Positions 1-8,170 of a stretch of DNA of 64,000 nt are shown here, piece after piece (the stretch's first letter is position 1; every line of letters begins with the position of its first letter). The stretch is from Aquibacillus saliphilus (GTDB lineage Bacteria; Bacillota; Bacilli; Bacillales; Amphibacillaceae): positions 248,001-312,000 of the forward strand of contig NZ_JAIZAP010000001.1 in the NCBI RefSeq assembly GCF_020404745.1, given 5' to 3'. The notes beneath the pieces are model-generated. The model made no database searches. It was given only the letters and a program-made list of their open reading frames with translations, and was not told the DNA's origin. Made by a program: the position numbers and the translations under genes.

Positions 1-1066
1 CTCCATCTGGAATTATTACTCCTTCACTGATAATTGCACGGTGAATTGTGACATTTTTACCAATCTTTGCATGCGGCATAATGATAGAATCTTTTATGAA
101 GCTTCCTTCATCTACATGAGAGTCATAGAATAAAACAGAATGGTTAATATCACCCATGACAACACAGCCTTCATTAACCATTGATCGTGTCACTTTTGCG
201 TTCGGGCCAATATACTGTGGCGGCATATTTGGGTCCGCAGAACGGATTCGCCAATGACGATTGTTTAAATCCAGCGCAACATCGTTATCTAGTAAGTCTA
301 AGTTGGCTTGCCAAAGACTCTCAATCGTGCCTACATCCTTCCAATATCCTTCAAATGGATAGGCAACTAGTGAACGGTTATCGGCTAACATTGCTGGAAT
401 TATATCCTTGCCGAAGTCGTAGCTTGATGATGTATGTTCGTTATCAATAAGGTATCGTTTAAGTGTTTGCCAATTAAAGATGTAAACACCCATTGAAGCG
501 AGGTTGTTCTTTGGGTTATCAGGTTTTTCTTCAAACTCTGATATTTGATAGTTTTTGCTAGTATTCATTATTCCGAATCGATTTGCTTCTCCCCAAGGAA
601 CCTCTATAACTGATATAGTAGCATCTGCATTAGAGTGCTTATGTGCGTCAAGCATTTTCGTATAATCCATATTGTAAATGTGATCACCGGAAATAACCAA
701 AACAAATTCTGGGTCGTATTGTTCAATAAAAGGGATATTTTCGTAGATAGCATTTGCGGTTCCTTTATACCAACGTCCGCCTGACTTTTGTACAAACGGT
801 GGTAATATTTTGAGACCTCCGCGCTTTCTGTTTAAATCCCAATCAGTTCCAACTCCGAGATAAGAATTAAGTATTAGTGGCTGGTACTGTGTTAATACCC
901 CTACAGTGTCTATTCCAGAATTGTTACAGTTACTCAGTGTGAAATCAATAATTCGATACTTACCCCCAAACGGTACGGCTGGTTTAGCAATCCACTTAGT
1001 TAAGTTTCCCAACCTACTTCCTTCTCCACCTGCTAATAACATTGCCACCATTTCTTTACGAATCAT
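1..1066 (-). CDS. glgC: Glucose-1-phosphate adenylyltransferase GlgC (3' end outside window)
   Basis: Makes ADP-glucose from ATP and glucose-1-phosphate, the first committed step of glycogen synthesis in the cytoplasm. The reverse strand from an ATG at 1066 (Shine-Dalgarno AAGGGGG) reads open to the window edge for about 355 codons. The N-terminus has the nucleotidyltransferase signature [10 protein letters not shown], followed by [15 protein letters not shown] and a GDHIYNMDY stretch. The visible C-terminal part enters the hexapeptide left-handed beta-helix domain. The family is about 380 residues, so only the tail is missing. No glgB lies upstream, so glgC looks like the first gene of a glg operon running out of the window to the left (inference). 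Confidence 0.93.
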   Translation of the reverse strand, partial: MIRKEMVAMLLAGGEGSRLGNLTKWIAKPAVPFGGKYRIIDFTLSNCNNSGIDTVGVLTQYQPLILNSYLGVGTDWDLNRKRGGLKILPPFVQKSGGRWYKGTANAIYENIPFIEQYDPEFVLVISGDHIYNMDYTKMLDAHKHSNADATISVIEVPWGEANRFGIMNTSKNYQISEFEEKPDNPKNNLASMGVYIFNWQTLKRYLIDNEHTSSSYDFGKDIIPAMLADNRSLVAYPFEGYWKDVGTIESLWQANLDLLDNDVALDLNNRHWRIRSADPNMPPQYIGPNAKVTRSMVNEGCVVMGDINHSVLFYDSHVDEGSFIKDSIIMPHAKIGKNVTIHRAIISEGVIIPDG

Positions 1067-1587
1067 CTTGTTCCCCCTTATCTTGTCACTTACTTTCTAT
1101 CTTTTTAAACCCATAATATAAATGGTGATAGAATTTGGTTTTTATAAATAGGTTCTTGTGAATACCGCCAATTTACTCCTTAGATAGATTTCTAGTTTTA
1201 TAAATCAAAATCTAAGACATATAAGTCTGTCTTCAGAAAGAACATATTTATAAAGTGTATGCTTTAATGTATAAATTATTAATACAAAAGTTTATAAATT
1301 TAAAATTATATTATTCGCTCTAACACTTCTTCCTACTTTAAAAATCTACACTTTTATTTTAAATAAGTTAGCAAAAATATTTTTACTATTCAAACTATTT
1401 TTATTATTTGTTGTATAAATATACGTTAATTTGGATGGTATATTTGCTGTTTAAATATAGATAGCACTCCAAACAATCCTACTAATTCTTTTTGAAAAAT
1501 TTTAGTGCATTTCATTGCAACATAATAAAATGTTTGATATAGTTTAAGTACAATTTTATATGCTTTACTTCAATAAATTATTGAAGT
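1067..1587. other. AT-rich intergenic region
   Basis: About 520 bases between divergent glgC and the dapA leader. It is very AT-rich on both strands. No supported ORF, RNA gene or repeat was seen. It should hold the promoters for glgC (leftward) and the dapA leader (rightward), but none stands out clearly. Confidence 0.6.
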
Positions 1588-1796
1588 GAGGATAGAGGTG
1601 CAATGACCATTAGTAAGTTACAAGAGGAGAATGAGCTCCGCTAGAAGGTAGCTGAAAGGGGAATTTGCCGAAGTGAGTAGAAACTCATAATTCTACTGCA
1701 CTGGTTCTGTATTGAATTAAATGCAGTGCTGTCATATAGCTAGATGATTCGCTATATGGAGGGCTATCTCGTGCATCATAATGGAGATAATAATGA
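1588..1796 (+). promoter_or_regulatory. Lysine riboswitch (L box) aptamer and switching region of dapA
   Basis: Senses free lysine in the dapA leader. The conserved L-box blocks are readable in order: AGAGGTGC near 1594, an AGTAAGTTACAAGAGGA block at 1612-1628, and GAAAGGGGAATTTGCCGAAG at 1653-1672. GAGGATAG (1588-1595) can close helix P1 with CTATCTC (1764-1770). The P1 3' strand can alternatively pair with GATAG in the left arm of the terminator that follows. This is the usual logic: lysine stabilises P1, the terminator forms and dapA is switched off. The family assignment is established knowledge; the exact helix ends are my reading. Confidence 0.9.
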
Positions 1797-1840
1797 TGCA
1801 ACAACGATAGCTTCAGCTATTGTTGTTGCATTTTTTCTTT
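1797..1840 (+). terminator. Riboswitch-controlled intrinsic terminator before dapA
   Basis: GCAACAACGATAGC pairs across a TTCA loop with GCTATTGTTGTTGC (14 pairs, one G-T), followed by a long T run. It is the expression platform of the lysine riboswitch. Confidence 0.9.
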
Positions 1841-1937
1841 TTCAAATCTTTTTCGTTGTGATGAGATACCCTCTATTCATATGAATGTTGTCGTTTATTT
1901 TGAAAGTTGTTTAAAACTATGAATAGAGGTGATTGTA

Positions 1938-2825
1938 ATGAATTTTGGTCGTGTATTAACAGCAATGGTTACGCCATTTGACCAAATTGGGAACATCGAT
2001 TACGTAAAAACGGAAACTTTAATCAATCATTTAATTGCAAACGGTTCGGATGCTTTAGTTGTAGCAGGAACCACTGGAGAGTCACCAACGCTTTCTAATG
2101 AAGAAAAACTTTCATTACTGCAGTTTGTCGTCAAGAAAGTAAAAAAACGAGTTCCAGTAATTGCAGGTACAGGTTCTAATAATACCTATGCCTCCATCGA
2201 ACTAACAAAACAAGCAGAAAACGTTGGGGTAGATGGGATTATGCTTGTAACACCTTACTATAACAAACCTTCACAAGAAGGAATGTATCAACACTTCAAG
2301 GCTATCGCTAAGTCTACAATCCTACCTGTTATGCTTTATAATATTCCTGGTAGAAGTGTTGTGAATATGACACCTGAAACTATTATACGTCTTTCCGAAA
2401 TAGAAAATATTGTTTCAGTAAAAGAAGCTAGTGCTGATCTTGATGCTATGACAAAAATAATAAGAGAAACAGATAAATTCTTTACATTGTACAGCGGTGA
2501 CGATGGACTTACATTACCTGTATTATCGATTGGAGGAAATGGAGTCGTCTCTGTAGCATCACATATTATCGGAAATGATATGCAAGAAATGATTCGTAGT
2601 TATTCAACAGGCAATCAACAAAGAGCTGCCGACATTCATCAACATATTCTTCCGATAATAAGAACATTGTTTATGGCACCAAATCCAACTGCTGTAAAAG
2701 AAGCCCTTGCTTTAACTGGTTTAGATGTAGGCTCTGTTCGTCTACCTTTAATTCCCTTAAATTTTGAAGAAAAACAATCTCTAGAGCAGTCGCTTCATTT
2801 TTTAAGAAGTTACGATGTCGGTTAA
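1938..2825 (+). CDS. dapA: 4-hydroxy-tetrahydrodipicolinate synthase DapA
   Basis: Condenses pyruvate with aspartate semialdehyde, entering the lysine/diaminopimelate and dipicolinate branch. It is 295 residues, the family length. The start MNFGRVLTAMVTPFD matches Bacillus DapA and follows AGAGGTGA by five bases. A GTG nine bases upstream (1929) is less likely. Visible motifs: GTTGESPT pyruvate-binding loop, LYNIPGRS with the catalytic tyrosine, and SVKEAS with the Schiff-base lysine. It is controlled by the lysine riboswitch just upstream and ends in its own terminator, so it is a single-gene unit. In B. subtilis dapA sits in an operon; here it stands alone. Confidence 0.96.
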   Translation: MNFGRVLTAMVTPFDQIGNIDYVKTETLINHLIANGSDALVVAGTTGESPTLSNEEKLSLLQFVVKKVKKRVPVIAGTGSNNTYASIELTKQAENVGVDGIMLVTPYYNKPSQEGMYQHFKAIAKSTILPVMLYNIPGRSVVNMTPETIIRLSEIENIVSVKEASADLDAMTKIIRETDKFFTLYSGDDGLTLPVLSIGGNGVVSVASHIIGNDMQEMIRSYSTGNQQRAADIHQHILPIIRTLFMAPNPTAVKEALALTGLDVGSVRLPLIPLNFEEKQSLEQSLHFLRSYDVG

Positions 2826-2841
2826 ATTATATCTAGTCATT

Positions 2842-2877
2842 AAAAAGCCCTTATTAGTTTTAAAATAAGGGCTTTTA
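2842..2877 (+). terminator. Intrinsic terminator after dapA
   Basis: AAAAGCCCTTA and TAAGGGCTTTT form an 11-bp stem with A and T runs on both sides, so it could also end leftward transcription. Confidence 0.88.
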
Positions 2878-2948
2878 CTTTACAATTGAATTGACAATTC
2901 CGTTCTAAATTCTGTTGAAAAGGATTCGGTAACTACTCATTTTCTTAG

Positions 2949-3200
2949 TTAAAATAACAATTCGTTTACTTCATTTAATTGAAATCCACGTTCATGATCT
3001 CCTGATTCGTTTGCGTGATGCATCTCTTTACTGAGTATTTGGCTGAGTAACTGAATTTGTTCCTGATTTAGTTCTTTTACAAACTCTTCTTCTGATGAAA
3101 AATTAAGATTACTTATCTTTCGATCAATATCCTGAGCAGCTTCATTGTCTTCTGTATAGTTTGAAAGTACTTCGTGTAAGTATGCTAAGTTTTGATCCAT
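2949..3200 (-). CDS. csgA: CsgA-like sigma-G-dependent sporulation protein
   Basis: An 83-residue acidic, Glu/Asn-rich protein without membrane segments or cysteines. Its pattern (LAYLHEVLSNYTEDNE near the start, a SEEEFVKELNQ block, and NEVNELLF at the end) resembles my recollection of B. subtilis CsgA, a small forespore protein. Upstream is a good sigma-G-type promoter (3256-3285), which fits forespore expression. An AAAGGAG Shine-Dalgarno precedes the ATG at 3200. The molecular role of CsgA is not known to me. The assignment rests on length, composition, a remembered sequence and the promoter; no alignment was run. Confidence 0.68.
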   Translation of the reverse strand: MDQNLAYLHEVLSNYTEDNEAAQDIDRKISNLNFSSEEEFVKELNQEQIQLLSQILSKEMHHANESGDHERGFQLNEVNELLF

Positions 3201-3255
3201 CGATTGATTTCACTCCTTTATTGGTCAACTTTAAAATTAAAGATCGTGCCAATTT

Positions 3256-3285
3256 TAGGATGTATAATATTAACTTTCTTATTCA
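3256..3285 (-). promoter_or_regulatory. Sigma-G-type promoter of the csgA-like gene
   Basis: On the reverse strand TGAATA is followed after 17 bases by CATCCTA. The B. subtilis sigma-G consensus is TGAATA, 17-18 bases, CATACTA, so 12 of 13 positions match. It lies 50-85 bases upstream of the start codon. Confidence 0.7.
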
Positions 3286-3340
3286 TATAGAACTATTCGA
3301 CTTTTAACTTTAGGAAAAATACTTACTTTTTTTCTTATTA

Positions 3341-4477
3341 CTAACTTCTACTTAATCTTTGGATAATTGTTGCTAGTAATAGAGTTCTTGGAATAAGTGA
3401 CGATAGTTCTAGATATTCTTTATCACTGTGGGCATTCCCACCAATTGGACCTAAACCGTCAATAGTGGCGATACCTAGTGCAGAAGTGAAAGAAGCGTCA
3501 GAACCTCCTCCTGTAGCGGTATCTTCAATCTCAATACCGATTTTATCCCCTATTTCCCTAATAATACCTAGAAGTTTTTCAGTTTTTTTGTTTTTTTCCA
3601 TAGGAGGCCGGTTTATCTCACCTTCTAAGGAGACCACTGTCCCAGCTACGTCAGTTGTTGAACAAATTTTTTCGATTTTTTCCTCTAAGGGTTCTGCTTG
3701 GTCCATTTCAGCAATTCTGATATCAATATGAGCTACAGCATGATCCGACACTGTATTAACTGAAGACCCTCCTTCAATTAATCCTACATTAACGCTTATA
3801 CCGTTATCGAGATCAGATAATTCGTGTAACTGAATAATTTTGTAAGCTAATTCTTCGATAGCACTCCTCCCTTTTTCAGGTTCTATCCCAGAGTGTGCTG
3901 CTTTTCCTTTAACACTTATTGTATAATTTCCTTTACCGCGCCTCGACGAAACAAGTGAGCCATTTTTTCTAGCTGGTTCCATTACTAATGCATATTTTTT
4001 TCCTTTAGCTTCCCGCTCAATAAGCAGTCTAGAAGTTAGAGACCCAATTTCTTCATCACTATTAAGTACTAGTTGAATATTTTTAACTCCTTGATCACCC
4101 TCATGTATAAGCGCTTTTACTGCATATAAAACAACAACTAGGCTTGATTTCATATCAATGACACCTGGACCATATGCCCTGTCTCCCTTAATCCGAAATT
4201 GACGTTCGCCTGCTGTGCCTTCAGGAAAAACAGTATCTAGATGTGCAAGTACAATGATTGAGGGATTAATTGCTTGCTTATGTTTTATAATTAAATGGTT
4301 TCCGTATTCGTCATTTTTAACTTCCTGAATAATAAATCCAAGCTCAAAAAACTCTAATGCTATAATTTCTCCAACCTTATCTACGCCCGATTTCAGGTGT
4401 GATCCACTATCTATATTAACCAATTTTTTAATTAAATTAATCATTTCTAGTTGTTCGTTTTCTATGAATTTAATCAT
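3341..4477 (-). CDS. M20 family metallopeptidase (glutamate carboxypeptidase-like)
   Basis: A 378-residue cytoplasmic zinc peptidase of the M20 / carboxypeptidase G2 type. Motifs in order: LAHLDTVFPEG with the first metal His and catalytic Asp, GPGVIDMKS with the bridging Asp, NSDEEIGS with the catalytic Glu, VMEPAR, a lid/dimerisation insert in the middle, GGGSDASFTS, and GNAHSDKEYLE with the final metal His. The ATG at 4477 is preferred because AGGGGA lies seven bases before it; a TTG at 4522 would add 15 charged residues without support. The substrate cannot be read from sequence; related enzymes hydrolyse C-terminal glutamate or N-acyl amino acids. It is transcribed alone. Confidence 0.85.
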   Translation of the reverse strand: MIKFIENEQLEMINLIKKLVNIDSGSHLKSGVDKVGEIIALEFFELGFIIQEVKNDEYGNHLIIKHKQAINPSIIVLAHLDTVFPEGTAGERQFRIKGDRAYGPGVIDMKSSLVVVLYAVKALIHEGDQGVKNIQLVLNSDEEIGSLTSRLLIEREAKGKKYALVMEPARKNGSLVSSRRGKGNYTISVKGKAAHSGIEPEKGRSAIEELAYKIIQLHELSDLDNGISVNVGLIEGGSSVNTVSDHAVAHIDIRIAEMDQAEPLEEKIEKICSTTDVAGTVVSLEGEINRPPMEKNKKTEKLLGIIREIGDKIGIEIEDTATGGGSDASFTSALGIATIDGLGPIGGNAHSDKEYLELSSLIPRTLLLATIIQRLSRS

Positions 4478-4604
4478 TGTTTTTCCCCTGTTCTTTTTCT
4501 TAGGTCCACTTTCATCTAACAAAATAATACTATAGTTAATTATCTAAAGTCCATTTATTAATTATTCCGATATTTTTAAAAAATATCTAGTTTTCTTTAC
4601 TGAT

Positions 4605-4650
4605 AAAAAAAGTAACCTCCTTTTTATTTTGATAAGGTTGGTTACTTTAC
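4605..4650 (-). terminator. Intrinsic terminator after cvfB
   Basis: AAAGTAACC and GGTTACTTT pair with a 22-base loop; on the reverse strand the stem runs into seven Ts, so it ends leftward cvfB transcription. Confidence 0.8.
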
Positions 4651-4663
4651 ACACAAATCTATT

Positions 4664-5533
4664 TTAGTTATTATTCGGTGATTTTAGATAAGTTTTTCCT
4701 TCTTGCTGTTCTACTTTATTTTCTTTCATGAGCCTACCTAAAGCACGTTTAAAAGCGGCTTTACTAATATTAAATGTGTTTTTAATGTCGGTTGGATCAC
4801 TTTTATCACTGAAGTGCATCATTCCTTCATTTTTCTCTAGATAGTTGACGATAGTCTGTGAATCTTGAACAAGACTATCTTGTTTGAGTGGTAGAAGTGA
4901 AACGTTTAATGTTCCATCAGCTTTTACTTCAATAACTCGGCCATTAACCCATTCACCAAGGCGGGGTTCTTGTTTTCGTTCAGAATTATGGATAAAACCT
5001 CGATAGCCTTCCTCGGTTATAATAACTGAACCTTCTTTATTTGTATGAAAAACTCGACCATTAATAGGAGATTTATCCAAAGATTCGGGTGCTTGGTCCC
5101 ATTGACCTCCGAAGTCATCCTCCGTAACAGGCTTAGCGATAAGTCGTTCTTTTTGGTCATTATCTAAGGCTACATATAGCATATCCCCAACTTGTGGCCA
5201 AACCGATTCAAATAAGGGTAAATCGTCATTTGAGACTAATATTTCTTTTTTGATGCCGATATTAACAAATACGCCAAGTTTATCTACAACTTCCACCACT
5301 TCCGCCCAATCATATGCATCAAATTGAACGGTTGGGATAGTCATAGTGGAAATAAGCTGTCCTTTTTTATCTTGATAAAGGAACACAGTTATATCATCTT
5401 TTTCTTTTAAATCGTCGTTGGATTCACTAATATGTAAAAGTACCTCATCTTCTCCATTAGTTAAAACATAGCCAGTATCTATTTTTCTTAGGACTGATAA
5501 CGTTTCAATTGTACCTGTTTTTAATTTTGTCAT
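4664..5533 (-). CDS. cvfB: S1-like RNA-binding protein CvfB (YitL)
   Basis: A 289-residue RNA-binding protein. The family has tandem S1-type OB folds followed by a C-terminal winged helix; in Staphylococcus CvfB affects virulence gene expression. Here the N-terminal S1-like domain (about residues 5-65), a second (about 70-130) and a third (about 150-220, containing GRVFHTNKEGSVIITEEGY) lead to the winged helix ending AAFKRALGRLMKENK. Start ATG at 5533 after an AAGGAAAGAAGG-like purine run. It is a single-gene unit closed by its own terminator. A divergent intergenic region with palindromic repeat copy A separates it from the next gene. Confidence 0.9.
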   Translation of the reverse strand: MTKLKTGTIETLSVLRKIDTGYVLTNGEDEVLLHISESNDDLKEKDDITVFLYQDKKGQLISTMTIPTVQFDAYDWAEVVEVVDKLGVFVNIGIKKEILVSNDDLPLFESVWPQVGDMLYVALDNDQKERLIAKPVTEDDFGGQWDQAPESLDKSPINGRVFHTNKEGSVIITEEGYRGFIHNSERKQEPRLGEWVNGRVIEVKADGTLNVSLLPLKQDSLVQDSQTIVNYLEKNEGMMHFSDKSDPTDIKNTFNISKAAFKRALGRLMKENKVEQQEGKTYLKSPNNN

Positions 5534-5623
5534 AAGATTGCCTTCTTTCCTTAAAAGAGATTCTTGTTTAATTTTTGACTTATTACTTATAACTTATTCG
5601 CATGAAATAATAAATTAATAGTG

Positions 5624-5746
5624 TTAGTCAATTTCATATTACTGATTTTTTGCACTTATCAGCCCAAACTATATGTGACTGACAAGTGCTGGATAAGGTA
5701 ATTATGAAATTGATTCAGTGTAGTAAAACTAAAATTGACTAAACAT
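5624..5746 (+). repeat. Palindromic intergenic repeat, copy A
   Basis: Outer arms TCAATTTCATATTAC and GTAATTATGAAATTGA pair almost perfectly. Inside them an ACTGATTTTTTGC / GGATAAG internal loop leads to a second stem, GCACTTATCAG with CTGACAAGTGC. The outermost ends GTTAGTCAATT and AATTGACTAAAC are also inverted, giving a unit of about 120 bp. It lies between divergent cvfB and the YaiI-family gene. Copies B (about 21.7 kb) and C (about 58.1 kb, inverted) share the conserved blocks but not the inner stem sequence. Confidence 0.8.
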
Positions 5747-5801
5747 AATTTTAAGTCTACCATTATTATTACTTTCATATGTAATGGAAAAGGAGAATTT
5801 C

Positions 5802-6239
5802 ATGAAAATATATGTTGACGCTGATGCTTGTCCAGTTAAAGAAATCATAATTGCAGAAGCTTTAAAAGTTAACTTACCAGTTATCCTAGTTAAAAGTTAT
5901 TCACACTTCTCACCTCAAGATGATCCCCCAGGAGCGCAATCGGTTTATGTCGATACTGGTGCAGATTCGGTTGATTATCGAATTATGTATTTAGCAAAAA
6001 GTAAGGACATCATTATAACTCAAGATTATGGATTAGCTTCGCTTGCTTTAGCAAAAGACTGTACAGTAATACATCATAAAGGATTTTTGTACACAAATCA
6101 AAATATTGACGATTTACTTCACACACGTCATGCTCATGCAAAAGCACGAAGAAGTGGTCAAAAGACAAAAGGTCCTAGAGCTATGACAAATGAGGATAAA
6201 GAAAAGTTCAGAAAACTTTTTTCCGAGATTTTAAATTAA
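5802..6239 (+). CDS. YaiI/YqxD family protein (DUF188, PIN-like)
   Basis: A 145-residue protein starting [13 protein letters not shown], the hallmark N-terminus of the UPF0178 (YaiI/YqxD) family, followed by an [13 protein letters not shown] block and ending in a basic tail with [14 protein letters not shown]. The fold is PIN-like with conserved acidic residues (DADACP, TQDYGLA), so a nuclease activity is possible but not shown as far as I know. AAAGGAGA lies before the ATG at 5802, which decides the start over an in-frame ATG at 5784. It is a single gene closed by a terminator. Confidence 0.9.
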   Translation: MKIYVDADACPVKEIIIAEALKVNLPVILVKSYSHFSPQDDPPGAQSVYVDTGADSVDYRIMYLAKSKDIIITQDYGLASLALAKDCTVIHHKGFLYTNQNIDDLLHTRHAHAKARRSGQKTKGPRAMTNEDKEKFRKLFSEILN

Positions 6240-6253
6240 TTTATTTCAATCTA

Positions 6254-6284
6254 AAAAACCAGCTCCTAAAAGGAACTGGTTTAG
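6254..6284 (+). terminator. Intrinsic terminator
   Basis: AAACCAGCTCCT and AGGAACTGGTTT form a 12-position stem with one mismatch, ending the upstream YaiI-family gene. Confidence 0.82.
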
Positions 6285-6310
6285 TTATAGTAAAGTTAAC
6301 AGCCACAATT

Positions 6311-6398
6311 GCCGTAAGTCACATAATAAAGTTTTAAACCACCACTTCACAAAGTGGGTGTTTGCAGAAACTTTCCTATCTTCCGCTCAAACGACGGC
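6311..6398. other. Structured hairpin element of unknown type
   Basis: Nested inverted repeats: GCCGT (6311-6315) with ACGGC (6394-6398), AAAGTTT (6328-6334) with AAACTTT (6368-6374), and an inner imperfect stem AAACCACCACTT / AAGTGGGTGTTT with a three-base loop. No ORF crosses it and it is not followed by a T run, so it is not a simple terminator. It may be a small RNA gene, or a remnant of an IS200/IS605-type end, which carries such hairpins. Strand is not decided. Confidence 0.4.
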
Positions 6399-6532
6399 TT
6401 GATATTTCAGTTCAATGTAAAACTCCCTATTAACGTATAAAGGTTAAAACTTAGTTATCATTACGTACATCGCAGCCTGTATTTGTATAATACACTAGAA
6501 GTTGATTACTTACAATAGTAAATTTTTCCAAA

Positions 6533-7081
6533 CTAAAACGACTGTCTCTTCTTGTTATATACTAGTTGGATAATAACTAAAGCGATACTATACCCTATGA
6601 TTGCACCTGTTGTATTAAGTAATATGTCGTCAATATCAAACGTGCCAACCCGGTTAATGAATTGAGTAATTTCGATTAATAGTGAAGTTAAACAGGCAAC
6701 CGTTAAAATTTTTCGATAAGAGAGAAACAAATTAGAAATCATAGGAAGTAATAAACCAAGAGGTATGAAAGCAAAAATATTTCCGAACAGGTTATCTGTT
6801 GCTAACTGAATCGTAATTCCATTGAAATTAACAAAGTAAGAAATAATAGACTTGAGTGGAATAATATTATAATCAATAATTCCATGGACACTATTACGAT
6901 AATTTGAAAAAAATAATAAATAGGCTAAAATCAGTAAATAGATAAGCAACAGAATTACAGTAATAATTACTTTACCATTCCTAAATTTTTCTAAGATAAC
7001 AAACCAACTCCAATAGTGCGGATAGTAAATGCATGTTTCAATTAACAACTGGAGATTTATATGCTCTGTAAAACAAATCAT
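6533..7081 (-). CDS. VanZ-like membrane protein
   Basis: A 182-residue integral membrane protein with four or five predicted helices. The VanZ-type pattern is present: DNLFGNIFAFIPLGLLLP in the middle, then a helix ending in EITQF, and FDIDDILLNTTGAIIGY. VanZ proteins are linked to teicoplanin or lipoglycopeptide tolerance in some species, but most chromosomal members have no assigned role. The ATG at 7081 lacks a convincing Shine-Dalgarno, and the first 30 residues are not typical, so the N-terminus is uncertain. It stands alone. Confidence 0.75.
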   Translation of the reverse strand: MICFTEHINLQLLIETCIYYPHYWSWFVILEKFRNGKVIITVILLLIYLLILAYLLFFSNYRNSVHGIIDYNIIPLKSIISYFVNFNGITIQLATDNLFGNIFAFIPLGLLLPMISNLFLSYRKILTVACLTSLLIEITQFINRVGTFDIDDILLNTTGAIIGYSIALVIIQLVYNKKRQSF

Positions 7082-7267
7082 GAAAACCTAATCTTGTAAT
7101 GGGTTCTAACGGTACTATGGGGGTTAAACCAATTTCGGAAGCTGAATTAGCTAAATATTCAAATTAGACAGTTAAACAGTGTTTACTTCATGCAATGAAG
7201 AAAACTAGGAATATTGATATCTATTGAAAGTTGTTTCACTTCTCCTATTAAACCTACTCTTCTTACT

Positions 7268-7281
7268 CGAATGTTCGTTTG
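7268..7281. promoter_or_regulatory. Possible LexA box
   Basis: CGAATGTTCGTTTG matches 12 of 14 positions of the Bacillus LexA consensus CGAACRNRYGTTYG. No well-placed gene start lies next to it; the nearest is the VanZ-like gene 187 bases away. Weak. Confidence 0.3.
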
Positions 7282-7334
7282 TAAATGATATTCAAATGAT
7301 TTCCTAACTCAAGCTCCTTACTAAAATAAATATT

Positions 7335-7472
7335 TCATTCTTCATTCAAGATTTTAGCAAGCCTACTAGCATGCCAACGCTCAGCAGTTTTTTTGGGGAT
7401 TAGATATTCTTTACCTTCTCTAAGGATATCTCCGTTGTAACTTGTTTGTACCAACATTTTTACTTTTAACAT
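7335..7472 (-). CDS. Small 45-residue protein of unknown function
   Basis: Reads MLKVKMLVQTSYNGDILREG, then KEYLIPKKTAERWHASRLAK and a short acidic tail. A strong AAAGGAG lies seven bases before the ATG. The pattern (two short beta strands with YNG, then a K-x-Y-x-I/V-P turn and a helix rich in A, R, W) resembles small beta-barrel proteins common in Gram-positive phages and integrated elements. I do not recognise a named family and no phage genes lie nearby. The good ribosome site and coherent composition support it being real. Confidence 0.6.
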   Translation of the reverse strand: MLKVKMLVQTSYNGDILREGKEYLIPKKTAERWHASRLAKILNEE

Positions 7473-7628
7473 TAGAATTCTCCTTTCTAGAATTTTTAAA
7501 TCAGTGTTTAATTAATATGAAATAAATAGGCTCCTGTCCATAACAGATTTAGCTGTTCTTCATATGATAATTAGGCATAACCCATTCGTCATATACCCTG
7601 TTTTCAGGGTAGGAAGGAGAAATTCTTG

Positions 7629-7952
7629 ATGTATCAAAACTTTAATCCTGACGTGCATCCCTATGGCATCGTTGAAAATGATTATAGATATTCTGGTATC
7701 AGTCCACTGGGTGCAGGCCTAGTTGGCTTAGGCTTAGGTTATCTAGGTGGTACGTATGGTCCCAATTTTGGTGGATATCCAGCTCAAGGTTTTGGTTACC
7801 CCGGACCTGGTCCTGGCTATGGTTACGGATACCATGGACCAGGACACGGCTATGGTGGATACGGATATTCTGGATTCGGTGGGCCAGCACCTGGCGGATA
7901 CGGATACCATGGACCAGGAGTTGGCGGCGGATTTGGACCAGGTCCTTTCTAA
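7629..7952 (+). CDS. Gly/Tyr/Pro-rich low-complexity protein (possible spore surface protein)
   Basis: A 107-residue protein. The first 40 residues are ordinary (YQNFNPDVHPYG) and include a glycine-rich helix-like GAGLVGLGLGYLGG. The rest is repeats of YGYHGPGHGYGGYGYSG type, with a near-identical YGYHGPG unit twice. No signal peptide, no cysteine. Such composition is seen in Bacillus spore coat and exosporium proteins, but I cannot assign a named family. A strong GGAAGGAGA fixes the start at ATG 7629, though a TTG sits one codon earlier. A hairpin with arms TACCCTG / CAGGGTA (7594-7611) lies directly before the ribosome site, and CATATA just upstream of it might be a mother-cell sigma -10. 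Confidence 0.75.
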   Translation: MYQNFNPDVHPYGIVENDYRYSGISPLGAGLVGLGLGYLGGTYGPNFGGYPAQGFGYPGPGPGYGYGYHGPGHGYGGYGYSGFGGPAPGGYGYHGPGVGGGFGPGPF

Positions 7953-8103
7953 ATATCAGAAATAAACTGAATTTCCAGGAAGTAATCCTGCGCTTTGTAT
8001 AAGATTAATCTAATTGTTATATTTATAAAAATCATCTTAACTTACTAAATAGTATTGTTACAATTGCATCAAATTACAGAGAATCTTCTGAAAATACAGT
8101 TTT

Positions 8104-8158
8104 AAAAAGGAGAAGGATAAGTATTTAAGACAATTGTCTGTACTTACCCTTCTCTTTT
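8104..8158 (-). terminator. Long hairpin terminator after the EamA gene
   Basis: A left arm AAAAGGAGAAGG-A-TAAGTA faces TACTTA-CCCTTCTCTTTT with an inner AGACAATTGTCT palindrome. It sits just past the stop of the leftward EamA gene, with A/T runs on both sides. Confidence 0.75.
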
Positions 8159-8170
8159 GGTTTAACGGCT

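Noticed and set aside
7099-7167. Short ORF starting MGSNGTMGVKPISEAELAK
   Set aside because: 22 codons, no ribosome site and no recognisable family; may be the tail of a lost gene but cannot be supported.
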